64,000 nucleotides of DNA from DATFVJ01 sp963851085 (GCA_963851085.1 CAWKNX010000016.1:248001-312000); one strand, 5' to 3'; shown: positions 1 to 8,953, numbered from the stretch's first letter. Translations and numbers: made by a program. Notes: generated by a model from the sequence alone, not told the origin.

Positions 1-161
1 AAACCGGGCAGATCGACGGCGATGACATCGTGCTTGGCCGCGAGCCTGTCGAGCACGGGTTCCCAGGCCTGCCACCGATGGCCGATGCCGTGCAGAAGGA
101 CCAGCGGGGGGCCTGCGCCCCGACGTTCATAGTTCAGTTGGGCCACAGCGGGCGCGCTCAC
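1..161 (-). CDS. alpha/beta hydrolase, N-terminal part (runs off the window)
   Basis: Only the first 53 codons are present; the rest lies before base 1. Translation from the GTG at 161 gives a short beta strand followed by PPLVLLHGIGHRWQAW, the oxyanion-hole HG motif and following helix typical of alpha/beta-fold esterases and epoxide hydrolases, then VIAVDLPGF, the usual strand and turn of the fold. The start overlaps the stop of the upstream SDR gene by four bases (GTGA, 158-161), so the two are translationally coupled and probably act on the same small-molecule or lipid substrate. The catalytic Ser, Asp and His are outside the window, so the substrate cannot be guessed. Confidence 0.8.
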   Translation of the reverse strand, partial: MSAPAVAQLNYERRGAGPPLVLLHGIGHRWQAWEPVLDRLAAKHDVIAVDLPG

Positions 162-1084
162 GATCGCTGGCTCCGGGCGTCAGCGGATGACGGCCTGGCG
201 GCAGACGCGGCCCGCGCCGCGGTGTCGGCCGCGCCACCCGCGCCGACAGGATCGCTTCGTCCCCCTGACGCGAGCCAGCGCGATTCGATCTCGGGCATGT
301 CACGGGCGGCGATTCTCGTGAACCACGGCAAGAGTCCCCTGACCAGTTGTGTCGGTGGCAGCCAACGTTGCCCGTATACGTGCGGTGCGCGCCTGGCGAT
401 CCCACGCACGAGGGCGTCGGCCGCGGGCGCGAGCGGGTTTGTGCGGCGAGCCAGGAACGGCATATCCCCACGCATCTCCCGCAGCGCCGGGTCCTCGTCC
501 GCGCCACGCACCATGTCGGTATCGGTCCAGCTCAGGTAGGCGACCCCGATCCCCACCCCATGGTGCGCCACCTCCGCACGCACGGAATGGGCGAACGCCT
601 CCACACCCGCCTTGCTCGCGCAGTACGCCGCCATCATGGGCGATGGGGCGAGCGCAGCGAGCGACGCCACCTGCAGCAGGTAACCCTTGCTTTCCACCAG
701 GGCAGGCAGGAACGCGCGGGCGGTGGCCACGCTGCCGAGCAGGTTGACCTCGATCACCCGCGTGAAGGAGCGGGCCTCGGAATGGATGAACGGGCCGCCG
801 ATGGCGATCCCCGCGTTGGCGACGACGACATCGATCCGCTCATAGGCCTCGAGGACACCGGCGGCAACCTCGGCAAGTGCGCGCTCGTCTGTCACGTCGA
901 CTTCCCACCAGCGGGAACGCGGGCCGCACGATGCCGACACGCTGGCGAGCTCGTCAGGTTCGAGGCCGAGCAGGGCCACCTGCGCGTTACGGGCGGCCAA
1001 CCGCCTGGAGACGAGCGCGCCAAGGCCCCGCGCGGCTCCGGTGATCACCACGACCTGACCGGCCAGATCCTTGGCTCGTCCCAT
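158..1084 (-). CDS. short-chain dehydrogenase/reductase (SDR)
   Basis: A 308-residue classical SDR that should catalyse NAD(P)-dependent oxidation or reduction of a hydroxyl or keto group. The cofactor glycine motif TGAARGLG is at residues 15-22, NAG at 90-92, the catalytic Ser in QVASLAA near 141 and the YCASK pair (Tyr154, Lys158). The C-terminal ~50 residues extend past the usual 250-residue core, as in the SDR proteins that accompany hydrolases. It is the first gene of a two-gene operon with the coupled alpha/beta hydrolase. An inverted repeat 35 bp upstream of the start probably carries the regulatory site. The substrate is unknown. Confidence 0.88.
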   Translation of the reverse strand: MGRAKDLAGQVVVITGAARGLGALVSRRLAARNAQVALLGLEPDELASVSASCGPRSRWWEVDVTDERALAEVAAGVLEAYERIDVVVANAGIAIGGPFIHSEARSFTRVIEVNLLGSVATARAFLPALVESKGYLLQVASLAALAPSPMMAAYCASKAGVEAFAHSVRAEVAHHGVGIGVAYLSWTDTDMVRGADEDPALREMRGDMPFLARRTNPLAPAADALVRGIARRAPHVYGQRWLPPTQLVRGLLPWFTRIAARDMPEIESRWLASGGRSDPVGAGGAADTAARAASAARPSSADARSQRS

Positions 1085-1118
1085 CCAATCGCCACCCTCA
1101 CGCTGGATTCGGGATTAC

Positions 1119-1134
1119 GCCAGTGATTACTGGC
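1119..1134. promoter_or_regulatory. operator-like inverted repeat upstream of the SDR operon
   Basis: GCCAGT-GATT-ACTGGC is a perfect 6-bp inverted repeat with a 4-bp spacer, centred about 42 bp before the SDR start codon and in the gap facing the 3' end of the MerR gene. Its position suits a repressor or activator site over the promoter of the SDR-hydrolase operon. The neighbouring MerR protein is the obvious candidate ligand, but that is inference. Confidence 0.45.
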
Positions 1135-1301
1135 ATAGTCGGATGATATCCCAGGAACGGCCCGTAGGTAAGGGCCCGCTGACACGAGTCGGCCCCGCGG
1201 CCTGGCGAGTCCGCGGCACTGCAGGTGCCGGTGGCGCCCGCTAGGTGTGCGGGTGGCGCCCGCTGGCGCCGTACCGCAAGCCTAAGCCCGTGGTACGACC
1301 C

Positions 1302-2285
1302 CTATGCCTTCCCCTCGTCCGCGGCGGTTTCCATGCCAGGCTCACCTGGCGCACCTGGCGAGCTGGATGCGCCGGATGAACCGCGGCCGGCGCCCGCGCG
1401 ACGATCTCGCGCAGCGAGCAGCCGGATGAACTCGGTGTACGTGTCGTGCGCGCGCCTGTCCATGGCGCGGCCGAACTCGGCGTCGATCACGGTGCGCGCG
1501 ACCGGGCGCAGCCGCGCGATGGTGTCGGCGAGGCGCCTGACCTCATGTGGTGCCGGCGGGCCGCTGTGACGGTCGATGACGTGGGTGGTGACGAGTTCCA
1601 CGAACAACGAGGCCATCCCGTCGAGACCCGCCTGCAGCTCTCGGCTGGCCGCCAGGATCGCGGGCAGCGGGATGCCTTCATGGATCAAGATCGTCGTGGT
1701 GTCGAGCAGCCGGCGGCTCACGTGGATGACCCGATCACCGTCGACCTCGATGTAGCCGAGGCGCACGGCTTCCTCGAGCACGTCCGGCGTCAGCTGGCCG
1801 CCGAGCAGCGCCGACATGTCCGTCACGGTCACCGGAACCGGCACCTCATCCGACCACGGGGCGGTCATCGCCCGCTCGAAGCCGAGCAGCTCGGCGAGGT
1901 CATAGCCCTGTTCCCAGGCCGAGAGCAGCTCACCGGTCCCGCCCAGGGTGTGACCGCGGTCCAGCAACTGGCCGATCATCCGCAGGCGGGTCAGGTGAGC
2001 CTGCGAGTACCAGACGATCCTGCCTTCGCGGCGCGGCGGCGGAAGGAGCTTGCGCTCCTGGTAGTAGCGCAGCGTGCGGACCGTGATCCCGGCCGCGCGC
2101 GCGAGCTCGCCGATGCGGTACTCACGGCTGACCGGCGCACCGCCGGGAGAGACGCCAGCAGAGCCACCGGCGTAGCCGTCGGCGGAGCGGTCCGCCGGGC
2201 CGCCCAAAGCGTCGTCTGCGGGGCTGTCCGCTGAATCTACGAAGGCTTCAGCCGAGCCGCCGGTGTCTCCCACCTGCGCCAGCAT
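1302..2285 (-). CDS. MerR-family transcriptional regulator
   Basis: 327 residues. A MerR winged helix-turn-helix occupies about residues 55-122 (EYRIGELARAAGITVRTLRY, then the wing and the RLRMIGQLLDRGHTLG helix). A long effector domain follows, and the tail of about 30 residues is rich in Ala, Gly and Ser. The first 54 residues are a low-complexity Ala/Gly/Asp/Ser stretch not found in typical MerR proteins. No GTG or ATG lies between it and the conserved domain, so the ATG at 2285 is kept. The gene sits downstream of the amidase on the same strand (56-bp gap) and upstream of the SDR-hydrolase operon. No metal-binding cysteines are seen, so it resembles the drug or stress-sensing MerR types. 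Confidence 0.88.
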   Translation of the reverse strand: MLAQVGDTGGSAEAFVDSADSPADDALGGPADRSADGYAGGSAGVSPGGAPVSREYRIGELARAAGITVRTLRYYQERKLLPPPRREGRIVWYSQAHLTRLRMIGQLLDRGHTLGGTGELLSAWEQGYDLAELLGFERAMTAPWSDEVPVPVTVTDMSALLGGQLTPDVLEEAVRLGYIEVDGDRVIHVSRRLLDTTTILIHEGIPLPAILAASRELQAGLDGMASLFVELVTTHVIDRHSGPPAPHEVRRLADTIARLRPVARTVIDAEFGRAMDRRAHDTYTEFIRLLAARDRRAGAGRGSSGASSSPGAPGEPGMETAADEGKA

Positions 2286-2341
2286 AGGCGCACGGGTATG
2301 TCACGGTGGCTGGAGCGGGGCACAGAGCGCGCGAGCCAGCG

Positions 2342-3805
2342 TCACCACAGCGCCGGATGGCGGTCCTTCCACGGCCGGGCGGCCTCCAGTTGCGCCGACA
2401 GCGAGATCAGGGTGGCCTCCTCGCCGACCCGGCCAGCGAGCATCACGCCGATCGGCAGGCCCGCCGCGTTCCAGTACAGCGGCACATTCACGGCGGGCTG
2501 CCCGGACACGTTGTAGACGGCGGTGAACGGCGTGAACTGTTTCTGCCGTTCGAAGTTCTCCGCGGGCTCCTGGTCGTGGAAGTAGCCGACCTGGGCGGGC
2601 GGCTGAGCCAGCGTCGGGGTGAGCAGGGCGTCGTAGGCGTTTATCGACGGCAGCGCGCCGCGCACCATGATCTGCAAGTACGCCTGCGCGAAGATCAGAT
2701 CGGCTGCGCTCGTCGCCCGCCCGCGCTCGCGCAGGTACCTGGTCAGTGGCAGGAGTTCGCCCTCGCGCGCCGGATCCACCGGCATCAGCGTCGCCATGCC
2801 GTACCAGAGGGTCTCGAAAAGCGGCACCACATCCGAGGTGAATGGGGCCGGCACGTCCTCGACCTCGTGCCCGAGATCCGCGAGCAGGGTGCTCGCGTCC
2901 TCCCACGCGGCCCGGCAGTCTGGGTGGACCTGGGCGCCGGGCACCACCGGGTCGATGACGCGGCCGATGCGCAGCTTGCCTGGATCGCGCGTGGCGTAAC
3001 CGAGGAACGTCTCGCCCGGCGGCAGCGGCGGCAGAGTGTACATGTCGCCAAGCTCGTTGCCGGTGATCACATCGAGCAGCAGTGCCGCGTCCGCGACGGT
3101 CCTCGCGAGCGGCCCGTCGATCGACAGACCAGCGAGATCGGGCACGAGCGGCGCCTGTGACACGCGGCCCCGCGTCGCCTTGATCCCGAAAAGCCCGCAC
3201 ACGCTCGACGGGATCCTGATGGACCCGCCGCCGTCGCTGCCCTGGGCGACCGGTGCGAGACCCGCGGCGACAGCCGAGCCCGCACCGCCGCTTGAGCCCC
3301 CGGCCGACCGGGAAAGATCCCACGGCGTGCGCGCGGGTGGCCCGATCTCGGTCTCGGTGTAGCAGGGCAGCCCGAACTCCGGAGTCGCGGTCTTGCCAGG
3401 GATCACCGCGCCCGCGGCACGCAGCGCCGTGACCACATGATCATCGCTATCCGCCACGTTGCCGGCGAAGACGGCAGAACCAAAGGTCAGCCTGGTGCCC
3501 GCGACCATGTTCAGGTCCTTGACGGGGACGGGCACGCCGAGGAGCGGCGGCAGTTCGCCGGGCTCAGCAGCCTCGGCGACCATGCGCTCGGCCTTGCGCG
3601 CTTGCTCGCGCGCGATGTCGGCCGTTACCGTGAAGAACGCGCCGACCTGCGGGCCGATACGATCGATCCGCTCCAGATAGTGATCGAGAATTTCGATGGG
3701 TGCGAGTTCGCGGCTGCGGATCGCCGCCGCTTGCTCGACTGCCGTAAGATCATGAATCTGCGTCACGCTACCGAACGGTAGACGCCGCACGCGCCCGCGG
3801 TCCAT
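2342..3805 (-). CDS. amidase (amidase-signature family)
   Basis: 487 residues, normal length for the amidase-signature hydrolases that cut amide bonds of small molecules. The Ser-cisSer-Lys triad is readable: Lys96 in PVPVKDL, the cis-Ser in SAGGSSGG (about 171) and the nucleophile in SDGGGSIRIP (Ser195). The ATG at 3805 gives the longest product; a GTG at 3766 would start the protein at VTQIHDLTAVEQAAAI, where family members usually begin, and neither codon has a clear ribosome-binding site. Upstream is an AT-richer stretch (about 3825-3860) that may hold its promoter. The substrate cannot be told from sequence; the annotation as GatA-like would be unsafe because gatB/gatC are absent here. 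Confidence 0.88.
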   Translation of the reverse strand: MDRGRVRRLPFGSVTQIHDLTAVEQAAAIRSRELAPIEILDHYLERIDRIGPQVGAFFTVTADIAREQARKAERMVAEAAEPGELPPLLGVPVPVKDLNMVAGTRLTFGSAVFAGNVADSDDHVVTALRAAGAVIPGKTATPEFGLPCYTETEIGPPARTPWDLSRSAGGSSGGAGSAVAAGLAPVAQGSDGGGSIRIPSSVCGLFGIKATRGRVSQAPLVPDLAGLSIDGPLARTVADAALLLDVITGNELGDMYTLPPLPPGETFLGYATRDPGKLRIGRVIDPVVPGAQVHPDCRAAWEDASTLLADLGHEVEDVPAPFTSDVVPLFETLWYGMATLMPVDPAREGELLPLTRYLRERGRATSAADLIFAQAYLQIMVRGALPSINAYDALLTPTLAQPPAQVGYFHDQEPAENFERQKQFTPFTAVYNVSGQPAVNVPLYWNAAGLPIGVMLAGRVGEEATLISLSAQLEAARPWKDRHPALW

Positions 3806-3961
3806 GGTGTACGGGGACGAGCGGCAGGTATTCTTTGGTAAAAACAGGGTAATTAACTATGTGTACCCGTCATGACACCGGTAACACGCCGTGCAAGGGG
3901 ACAATAGTATGGACCAGGGCATGGCTAGGCGAACCGTCCAAGATTCGTTACGCTCTGCTAT

Positions 3962-4816
3962 GTGGACCGGGTGACACGGCCGGGAGCGGGTAATTCCGAG
4001 TCATCGGCCCCGCACGAGAAGCAGCCGGAGACGCACGTCGAGCCTGCGGACACCACCGCGAAAGCTAGCGCGGAAGGTGCCACTGGCGGCGGCGAAGGGC
4101 GCGCCGGGCGCTTGAGGCGTGCCAGTCTGGCCGCCATTTCCGCAAACCCGCGGCTGCCGATCTGGGAACGCAGGATCGCGATCGCGCTGGTCGCCGGGAT
4201 CGCGGTCACCTTCATCTTCGATTGGCGGATCGGGCTGACGGTGGCCGTGCTCGCCGCGATCGTCGACACCATTCACCGGTCGCAGACCACCGCAGCGATG
4301 CCGCCCGCCCGGCGCGGCGCGCCGCAACGCAAGACCGAGCGCAAACTGGAGAAGCTCACCGGTGCCGGATACCTCACGCTGAACGAGCGCGCGATACCGG
4401 GCAGCGAAGCGATCATCGATCACCTGGTGGTCGGGCCAACCGGTGTCTACGCGATCGACTCTGAACGGTGGGACAAGCGGCTGCCGGTGCGCGTGCTCGG
4501 CGGCAAGCAGCTCTTCCACGGCCCGTTCAGCCGGAAGGAGCGGCTGGCGGAAGCCCGCTGGGAGGCGGCGCAGGCGGCGGAACTGATCGGCGGAGCTCTC
4601 GGCCACCAGGTCGATGTGCGCCCGTCGCTCGCGATCTACGGGCCGAAAATCCCCTGGACCGTGATGACCGTGCGCGACGTGGACGTGTTCAGCGCGGATC
4701 ACCTGCGCAAGTACCTTCGCCGCAGCATCAAGGCCGGCCGCGGCCGCCAGCTGAACGCCGCAGACGCCGAGCGGATCTACGCCGCCGCGGCGCGCGTCCT
4801 CCCCGAGCGCTTCTAG
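3962..4816 (+). CDS. NERD-domain membrane-anchored protein
   Basis: 284 residues from a GTG start. The N-terminal 60 residues are polar and disordered. Two hydrophobic stretches follow at about residues 70-103, and the soluble part (about 120-235) has the nuclease-related domain pattern: KTERKLEKL, then SEAIIDHLVVGPTGVYAID, with the acidic positions expected of a degenerate PD-(D/E)xK fold. Family members are found in many actinobacteria as single genes; the role is not established, although DNA processing has been proposed from the fold. The gene is divergent from the amidase and is not clearly in an operon. Confidence 0.8.
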   Translation: MDRVTRPGAGNSESSAPHEKQPETHVEPADTTAKASAEGATGGGEGRAGRLRRASLAAISANPRLPIWERRIAIALVAGIAVTFIFDWRIGLTVAVLAAIVDTIHRSQTTAAMPPARRGAPQRKTERKLEKLTGAGYLTLNERAIPGSEAIIDHLVVGPTGVYAIDSERWDKRLPVRVLGGKQLFHGPFSRKERLAEARWEAAQAAELIGGALGHQVDVRPSLAIYGPKIPWTVMTVRDVDVFSADHLRKYLRRSIKAGRGRQLNAADAERIYAAAARVLPERF

Positions 4817-5477
4817 GCACCCGTCCGCCCCTGCCCGCCGCCGTCCGCGACCGCCCGCCGCCGCCCGCTGCCTCGCGACCATGGAGCGGAAAGGCCCTTC
4901 GCTCAACGGCTGCGGGCGGCCGGCCCGCAGGCTGGTGCGGACCGGCCAGACGGCCGGACCTGGCTTCCGGTACCTCGGGGGTGTCTCCGCCATGGCCCTG
5001 ACCACTGCGGCCGGCGCAGCTTCCCATACATAACCCGCCCACCCAATGGGGGCTGCTTGCCCCACTGCCGATCTTGGCAGCTTGTCAAGAGCTGCGGGAG
5101 GGGTGAAGCGGATTCTGTGGATGGCGCCGGGCCCTGTGGACGGGGATGTCCCCGCGGCACTAGTGGCCGCATCCGCGGCGGCCGTTAGGACCAGCCGCCC
5201 CGGGGAGCACCATCCCGATCTGGGATGCAGCAGACCCCCGAATGACCCAGGATCACTCCGCACCGGTAATTCGCCGTCTCCGCAGCAGCCGTTAGGGATC
5301 TTTGGGTCGTCGCTTTACTGTCCAGTGCCCACCGCAAGGCCGCGGCTGGGGTCCCGATCCTCAGCGCCGCTGATTCACGTCCGGGTAGCCTGAGAGTCCC
5401 TGATCTGAGCACCGGTCACGGGGGCGGAGCGCCCCGCGGGGCCGGACGGCACGCAGCCGGCCGACGAGGAGCCCATC
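4817..5477. other. gene-free region before ilvD with three dispersed repeat cores
   Basis: 660 bases with no convincing coding sequence. Three sequences here resemble the first bases of the tandem arrays at 12.4 and 59.2 kb: 5282-5300 (17 of 19 positions match in inverted orientation), about 5175-5191, and a weaker one near 4898. A good ribosome-binding site (GAGGAG, about 5467-5472) precedes the ilvD ATG. No leader peptide with a run of branched-chain codons and no T-box was recognised. Confidence 0.5.
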
Positions 5478-7367
5478 ATGCCGCCACTTCGATCCCGCAC
5501 GGTGACCCACGGCAGAAACATGGCCGGGGCGCGCGCGCTGCTGCGCGCCACCGGGGTGGCGCGATCCGATCTCGGCAAACCAATCATCGCCGTGGCCAAC
5601 AGCTTCGCGGAATTCGTGCCCGGTCACGTACATCTGCGCGAGGTAGGCCAGGTGGTGGCCGATGCCGTGCGGGCGGCCGGTGCCGTGCCGAGGGAGTTCA
5701 ACACCATCGCGATCGACGACGGGATCGCGATGGGTCACAGCGGCATGCTCTATTCGCTGCCCAGCCGTGAGCTCATCGCGGACTCGGTCGAGTACATGGT
5801 CAACGCGCACTGCGCGGACGCGCTGATCTGCGTCTCCAACTGCGACAAGATCACGCCAGGAATGCTCATGGCCGCGCTGCGGCTGAACATCCCGACGGTC
5901 TTCGTGTCGGGCGGCCCGATGGAAGCCGGCAAGATCGTCACGGCCACGCCGCAGGACGAACCGGGCGGGAGAACCTTGGGTCATACCGCCCGCCGCAAAC
6001 TCGACCTGATCGACTCGATGACCGCTTCCGCGGACGCAGCTGTGTCGGACGAGCAACTGAGCGAGATCGAGGAATCGGCCTGCCCGACCTGCGGCTCATG
6101 TGCGGGCATGTTCACGGCGAACTCGATGAACTGCCTCACTGAGGCGATCGGCCTCGCCCTGCCGGGCAACGGCACGACGCTCGCCACCCACGTGGCGCGG
6201 CGCGCGCTCTTCGAGCGGGCCGGGCGGCTCGCGGCCGAGATCACCCAGCGGTACTACACCGACGGGGACGAGTCGGTGCTGCCGCGGTCGATCGCCACGA
6301 GGGACGCGTTCGAGAACGCGATGGCGCTTGACGTGGCCATGGGCGGATCAACCAATACGATCTTGCATCTGCTAGCCGCCGCGCATGAGGCGCACGTGGG
6401 GTTCGGCCTGAAGGACATCGACGAGCTGTCGAGGCGGGTCCCTTGCCTGTGCAAGGTCGCGCCGAGCAGCGAGCTCTATCACGTGGAGGATGTGCACCGT
6501 GCGGGTGGCATCCCCGCGATCCTCGGCGAGCTTGACCGCGGCGGCCTGCTGAACCGCGGGGTCCACTTCGTGCACAGCGCGTCATTGAGCGAATACCTGT
6601 CCGGCTGGGATGTTCGCTCCCCCGACGTGACTCCCGAAGTGATCGAAATGTTCCACGCCGCGCCCGCCGGCGTGCGCACCCTGCGGCCCTACTCGCAGGA
6701 CACCCGCTGGGAGACGCTCGACCTGGACCGGACCGCGGGATGCGTGCGGGACGTGGCCCACGCCTACACCAGGGACGGCGGGCTGGCGGTGCTTTACGGC
6801 AACCTCGCGCCAGAGGGGGCCATCGTGAAGACCGCGGGTGTCGAGGAGAAACTGTGGCGGTTCACCGGACCGGCGCGGGTGTTCGAGAGCCAGGAATCGG
6901 CGGTCGAGGGGATCCTCGCCGACGAGGTGCGGCCTGGTGACGTACTGATCATCCGGTACGAAGGGCCCAAGGGCGGCCCCGGCATGCAGGAGATGCTCTA
7001 CCCGACGAGCTTCCTGAAGGGCAAGGGCCTCGGCAAGGCGTGTGCGCTGATCACCGATGGCAGGTTCTCCGGCGGCACGAGCGGATTGTCGATAGGGCAC
7101 GTGTCGCCGGAGGCCGCGGCCGGGGGCGCGATCGCGCTCGCGGAAAATGGCGACATGGTCGAGATCGACATACCCGGGCGGGAAATCCGGCTGGCTGTCG
7201 CCGATGACGAACTCCGGGCCAGACGTGAGCGGTTGCTGGCTGCGCGCGCCACCTACCGGCCCGCTGACCGTCACCGGCCGATCAGCGACGCGCTGAGGGT
7301 GTACGCCGCGATGGCGACCTCCGCGTCCACGGGCGCCGTCCGCGACATCACGCTCCTCGGCGGCTGA
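5478..7367 (+). CDS. ilvD: dihydroxy-acid dehydratase
   Basis: 629 residues. IlvD removes water from 2,3-dihydroxy-isovalerate and 2,3-dihydroxy-3-methylvalerate in the penultimate step of valine, leucine and isoleucine synthesis, using an Fe-S cluster. Both family signatures are present: SNCDKITPGM, the cysteine cluster region ACPTCGSCAGMFTANSM, and near the C-terminus DGRFSGGTSGLSIGHVSPEA. The length matches the long (E. coli-like) class. GAGGAG stands 8 bases before the ATG. The gene appears monocistronic, being followed within 34 bp by a strong hairpin. Confidence 0.97.
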   Translation: MPPLRSRTVTHGRNMAGARALLRATGVARSDLGKPIIAVANSFAEFVPGHVHLREVGQVVADAVRAAGAVPREFNTIAIDDGIAMGHSGMLYSLPSRELIADSVEYMVNAHCADALICVSNCDKITPGMLMAALRLNIPTVFVSGGPMEAGKIVTATPQDEPGGRTLGHTARRKLDLIDSMTASADAAVSDEQLSEIEESACPTCGSCAGMFTANSMNCLTEAIGLALPGNGTTLATHVARRALFERAGRLAAEITQRYYTDGDESVLPRSIATRDAFENAMALDVAMGGSTNTILHLLAAAHEAHVGFGLKDIDELSRRVPCLCKVAPSSELYHVEDVHRAGGIPAILGELDRGGLLNRGVHFVHSASLSEYLSGWDVRSPDVTPEVIEMFHAAPAGVRTLRPYSQDTRWETLDLDRTAGCVRDVAHAYTRDGGLAVLYGNLAPEGAIVKTAGVEEKLWRFTGPARVFESQESAVEGILADEVRPGDVLIIRYEGPKGGPGMQEMLYPTSFLKGKGLGKACALITDGRFSGGTSGLSIGHVSPEAAAGGAIALAENGDMVEIDIPGREIRLAVADDELRARRERLLAARATYRPADRHRPISDALRVYAAMATSASTGAVRDITLLGG

Positions 7368-7400
7368 CCTATCTCAACGTCCCTGTGCGAGAGCCACACC

Positions 7401-7443
7401 GATGGCCCATTGCTGGGGGTAGGAGCACCAGCGATGGGCCATC
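7401..7443 (+). terminator. hairpin downstream of ilvD
   Basis: GATGGCCCATTGCTGG (7401-7416) pairs with CCAGCGATGGGCCATC (7428-7443): 16 bp with one G-U pair and an 11-base loop, beginning 34 bp after the ilvD stop. There is no T-run, which is usual for actinobacterial terminators. Bases 7444-7692 hold nothing recognisable. Confidence 0.65.
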
Positions 7444-7692
7444 GCTGAGGCAGGGTAGCTATTCATCCCTGACTCAAGCTGACTGGCTGCTCATCGACGC
7501 CATGGACATCCATGGTCACGTGCCACTGATATTGCTGTACACCGCGCCGTCTGTCACGCTGCGCGGCGCCGCTTGAGCCACACCGTCGCTTGGGCAGACG
7601 CACCGGCCTCGGCCGCGCTGCTGCTGGGGCCATGATGGTGCCCGGGTCAGGCGACCTCACATGCTCCGACTGTGCCATTTGGGGATTTGGTC

Positions 7693-7723
7693 GGCCCCAA
7701 AGCAGCGGTGCTGCTTTGGGGCC
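7693..7723 (-). terminator. hairpin downstream of the 45-codon gene
   Basis: GGCCCCAAAGCAGC and GCTGCTTTGGGGCC form a perfect 14-bp stem with a 3-base loop. It lies 65 bp past the stop codon of the small minus-strand gene at 7788 and 325 bp past ilvD, so it most likely ends the small transcript. Confidence 0.6.
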
Positions 7724-7787
7724 GGTTGGGCAGGTTGGGCCGCCTGGGGCAGCCGCTGGCGCCAGGTGCTTGGCTCTGGTAGATGCG

Positions 7788-7925
7788 TTAGTGCTTGCCG
7801 CGGCGGCGGCGCTCGCGCCGCGCCTGCCTGGCGCTCACCACCTGGGCCTGGCGCTCGGCCGCCATCCTTACGTCCAGCTCACGCTGCTTGCTTGCGACGT
7901 AGACGAGCAACCATGGCGCTTGCAT
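7788..7925 (-). CDS. small basic protein, 45 residues, unknown function
   Basis: The ATG at 7925 is preceded by GAGAGG with a 6-base spacer, a much better start than the upstream ATGs in the same frame. The product begins MQAPWLLVYVASKQREL, then a charged helix and ends in a strongly basic tail (ARRERRRRGKH). It could be a nucleic-acid-binding or membrane-surface peptide; no family was recognised. A consensus-like promoter (TATAAT) lies about 50 bp upstream and a 14-bp hairpin downstream, so it reads as a stand-alone transcription unit, divergent from the CGNR regulator gene. Confidence 0.6.
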   Translation of the reverse strand: MQAPWLLVYVASKQRELDVRMAAERQAQVVSARQARRERRRRGKH

Positions 7926-7977
7926 GATCAACCTCTCAGTTACTTGACCTTCGATACCGCTCGACACCTTCATAATC

Positions 7978-8005
7978 ATTATACTGGTGTTGACATGGAA
8001 GGCAA
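7978..8005 (-). promoter_or_regulatory. promoter of the 45-codon gene, with ACTGGTGT repeats
   Basis: On the minus strand TTGCCT (8000-8005) and TATAAT (7978-7983) are separated by 16 bp, giving a leader of about 45 bases before the ATG at 7925. The octamer ACTGGTGT occurs twice in this divergent gap, at 7983-7990 and 8022-8029, one overlapping this promoter and one close to the CGNR start. These could be binding sites of a shared regulator, perhaps the adjacent CGNR protein itself. Confidence 0.5.
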
Positions 8006-8050
8006 CTGGCTATTTCCATACACTGGTGTCGTGACAACCTGGAGGCGTCC

Positions 8051-8953
8051 GTGACCGGCGCGGTGCCAGAACACGCGCTGCTGCTGCGTGACTTCGCGAA
8101 CACGGTGGACGTGGACGAGGGCACCGACGCGCTGGCCGACCCTGCTGCGCTCACCACATGGCTGCGTGAACGTGGTCTCATCCCTGCCCGTGCCGATCGG
8201 GCCGACAAGGCAGGAAGGCACGACACCGCAGGAAGGCAGGACGCCTTCGACGCGGACGACACCGACTTCGAAATCGCGATCGCGCTGCGAACCTCCCTGC
8301 GGGCGGCGATGCGCGCACATCATCAGCGGCCCACCACTGGCACGGTGGCCCCAGTGAACACGGCGACCTACACCAGCACGCCTGCCCACGCCAACACGGC
8401 CGCCCCTGCGAACACGGCGGACGCCTCAGGCACCGCGGCCGCGACGAACGCGGCCGCCGTCCCGAGCCCGGCGGCATCCACGAGCCCGGCGGCCGTCATT
8501 GGTGCGATGGCCTCGTCGGCGGAGTCCGTCGCGCAACATACTGCGCCCGGTACGCAAGACGCGGGGCCCGGTACGCAAGACGCGGGGCCCGGCGGGCAAG
8601 GTGCGGCGTCAGGGCTCGAAATCGCTGCGGCGAATCTCCCGCTTCGCGTCGCCGAGTCGGCTGGGAATCCGGCGCTCGTACCGGTGGAAGGCGGCGTCCG
8701 CGGCGGCCTGGCGTGGCTGGCGGCCGCGATAGTGGCGAGCACCGCCGACCGCAGCTGGGAACGGCTGAAGGTCTGCGCCGAGGACTCATGCCAGTGGGCG
8801 TTCCTCGATTCCTCGAAGAACCGCTCAAAGCACTGGTGTTCCATGCAGGAGTGTGGCAACCGGTCCAAGACCCGCGCTTACCGCGCCCGCAGCGCACGTG
8901 GGGGACCAGGCCAAAGAGGACCAGGCCAAGCACGTGGAGGATCAGGCCGATGA
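8051..8953 (+). CDS. CGNR zinc-finger (ABATE-type) regulator
   Basis: 300 residues from GTG, with GGAGG six bases upstream. The C-terminal zinc finger is clear: CAEDSCQWAFLD, then KHWCSMQECGNRSKTRAYRA, the CxxxxC...C...CGNR pattern. These are actinobacterial DNA-binding proteins, presumed stress or metabolite-responsive regulators. The N-terminal domain starts normally (LLLRDFANTVDVDEGTDALAD) but is split by an insertion of about 100 Ala/Thr/Pro-rich residues (about 95-200), which includes a 21-bp direct repeat near 8545-8590. The stop overlaps the GNAT start (ATGA, 8950-8953), so the acetyltransferase is co-translated. Confidence 0.87.
   Translation: MTGAVPEHALLLRDFANTVDVDEGTDALADPAALTTWLRERGLIPARADRADKAGRHDTAGRQDAFDADDTDFEIAIALRTSLRAAMRAHHQRPTTGTVAPVNTATYTSTPAHANTAAPANTADASGTAAATNAAAVPSPAASTSPAAVIGAMASSAESVAQHTAPGTQDAGPGTQDAGPGGQGAASGLEIAAANLPLRVAESAGNPALVPVEGGVRGGLAWLAAAIVASTADRSWERLKVCAEDSCQWAFLDSSKNRSKHWCSMQECGNRSKTRAYRARSARGGPGQRGPGQARGGSGR

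Noticed and set aside
4817..5477. Branched-chain leader peptide or T-box for ilvD
   Set aside because: No short frame rich in Leu, Ile or Val codons with a terminator hairpin, and no T-box core, was seen.
7385..7576. 63-codon plus-strand gene after ilvD
   Set aside because: It crosses the ilvD terminator hairpin and has no family features or ribosome site.
7990..8024. Plus-strand promoter TTGACA-TACACT for the CGNR gene
   Set aside because: The spacer is 23 bp, too long; no better -10 is in register, so only the minus-strand promoter is listed.
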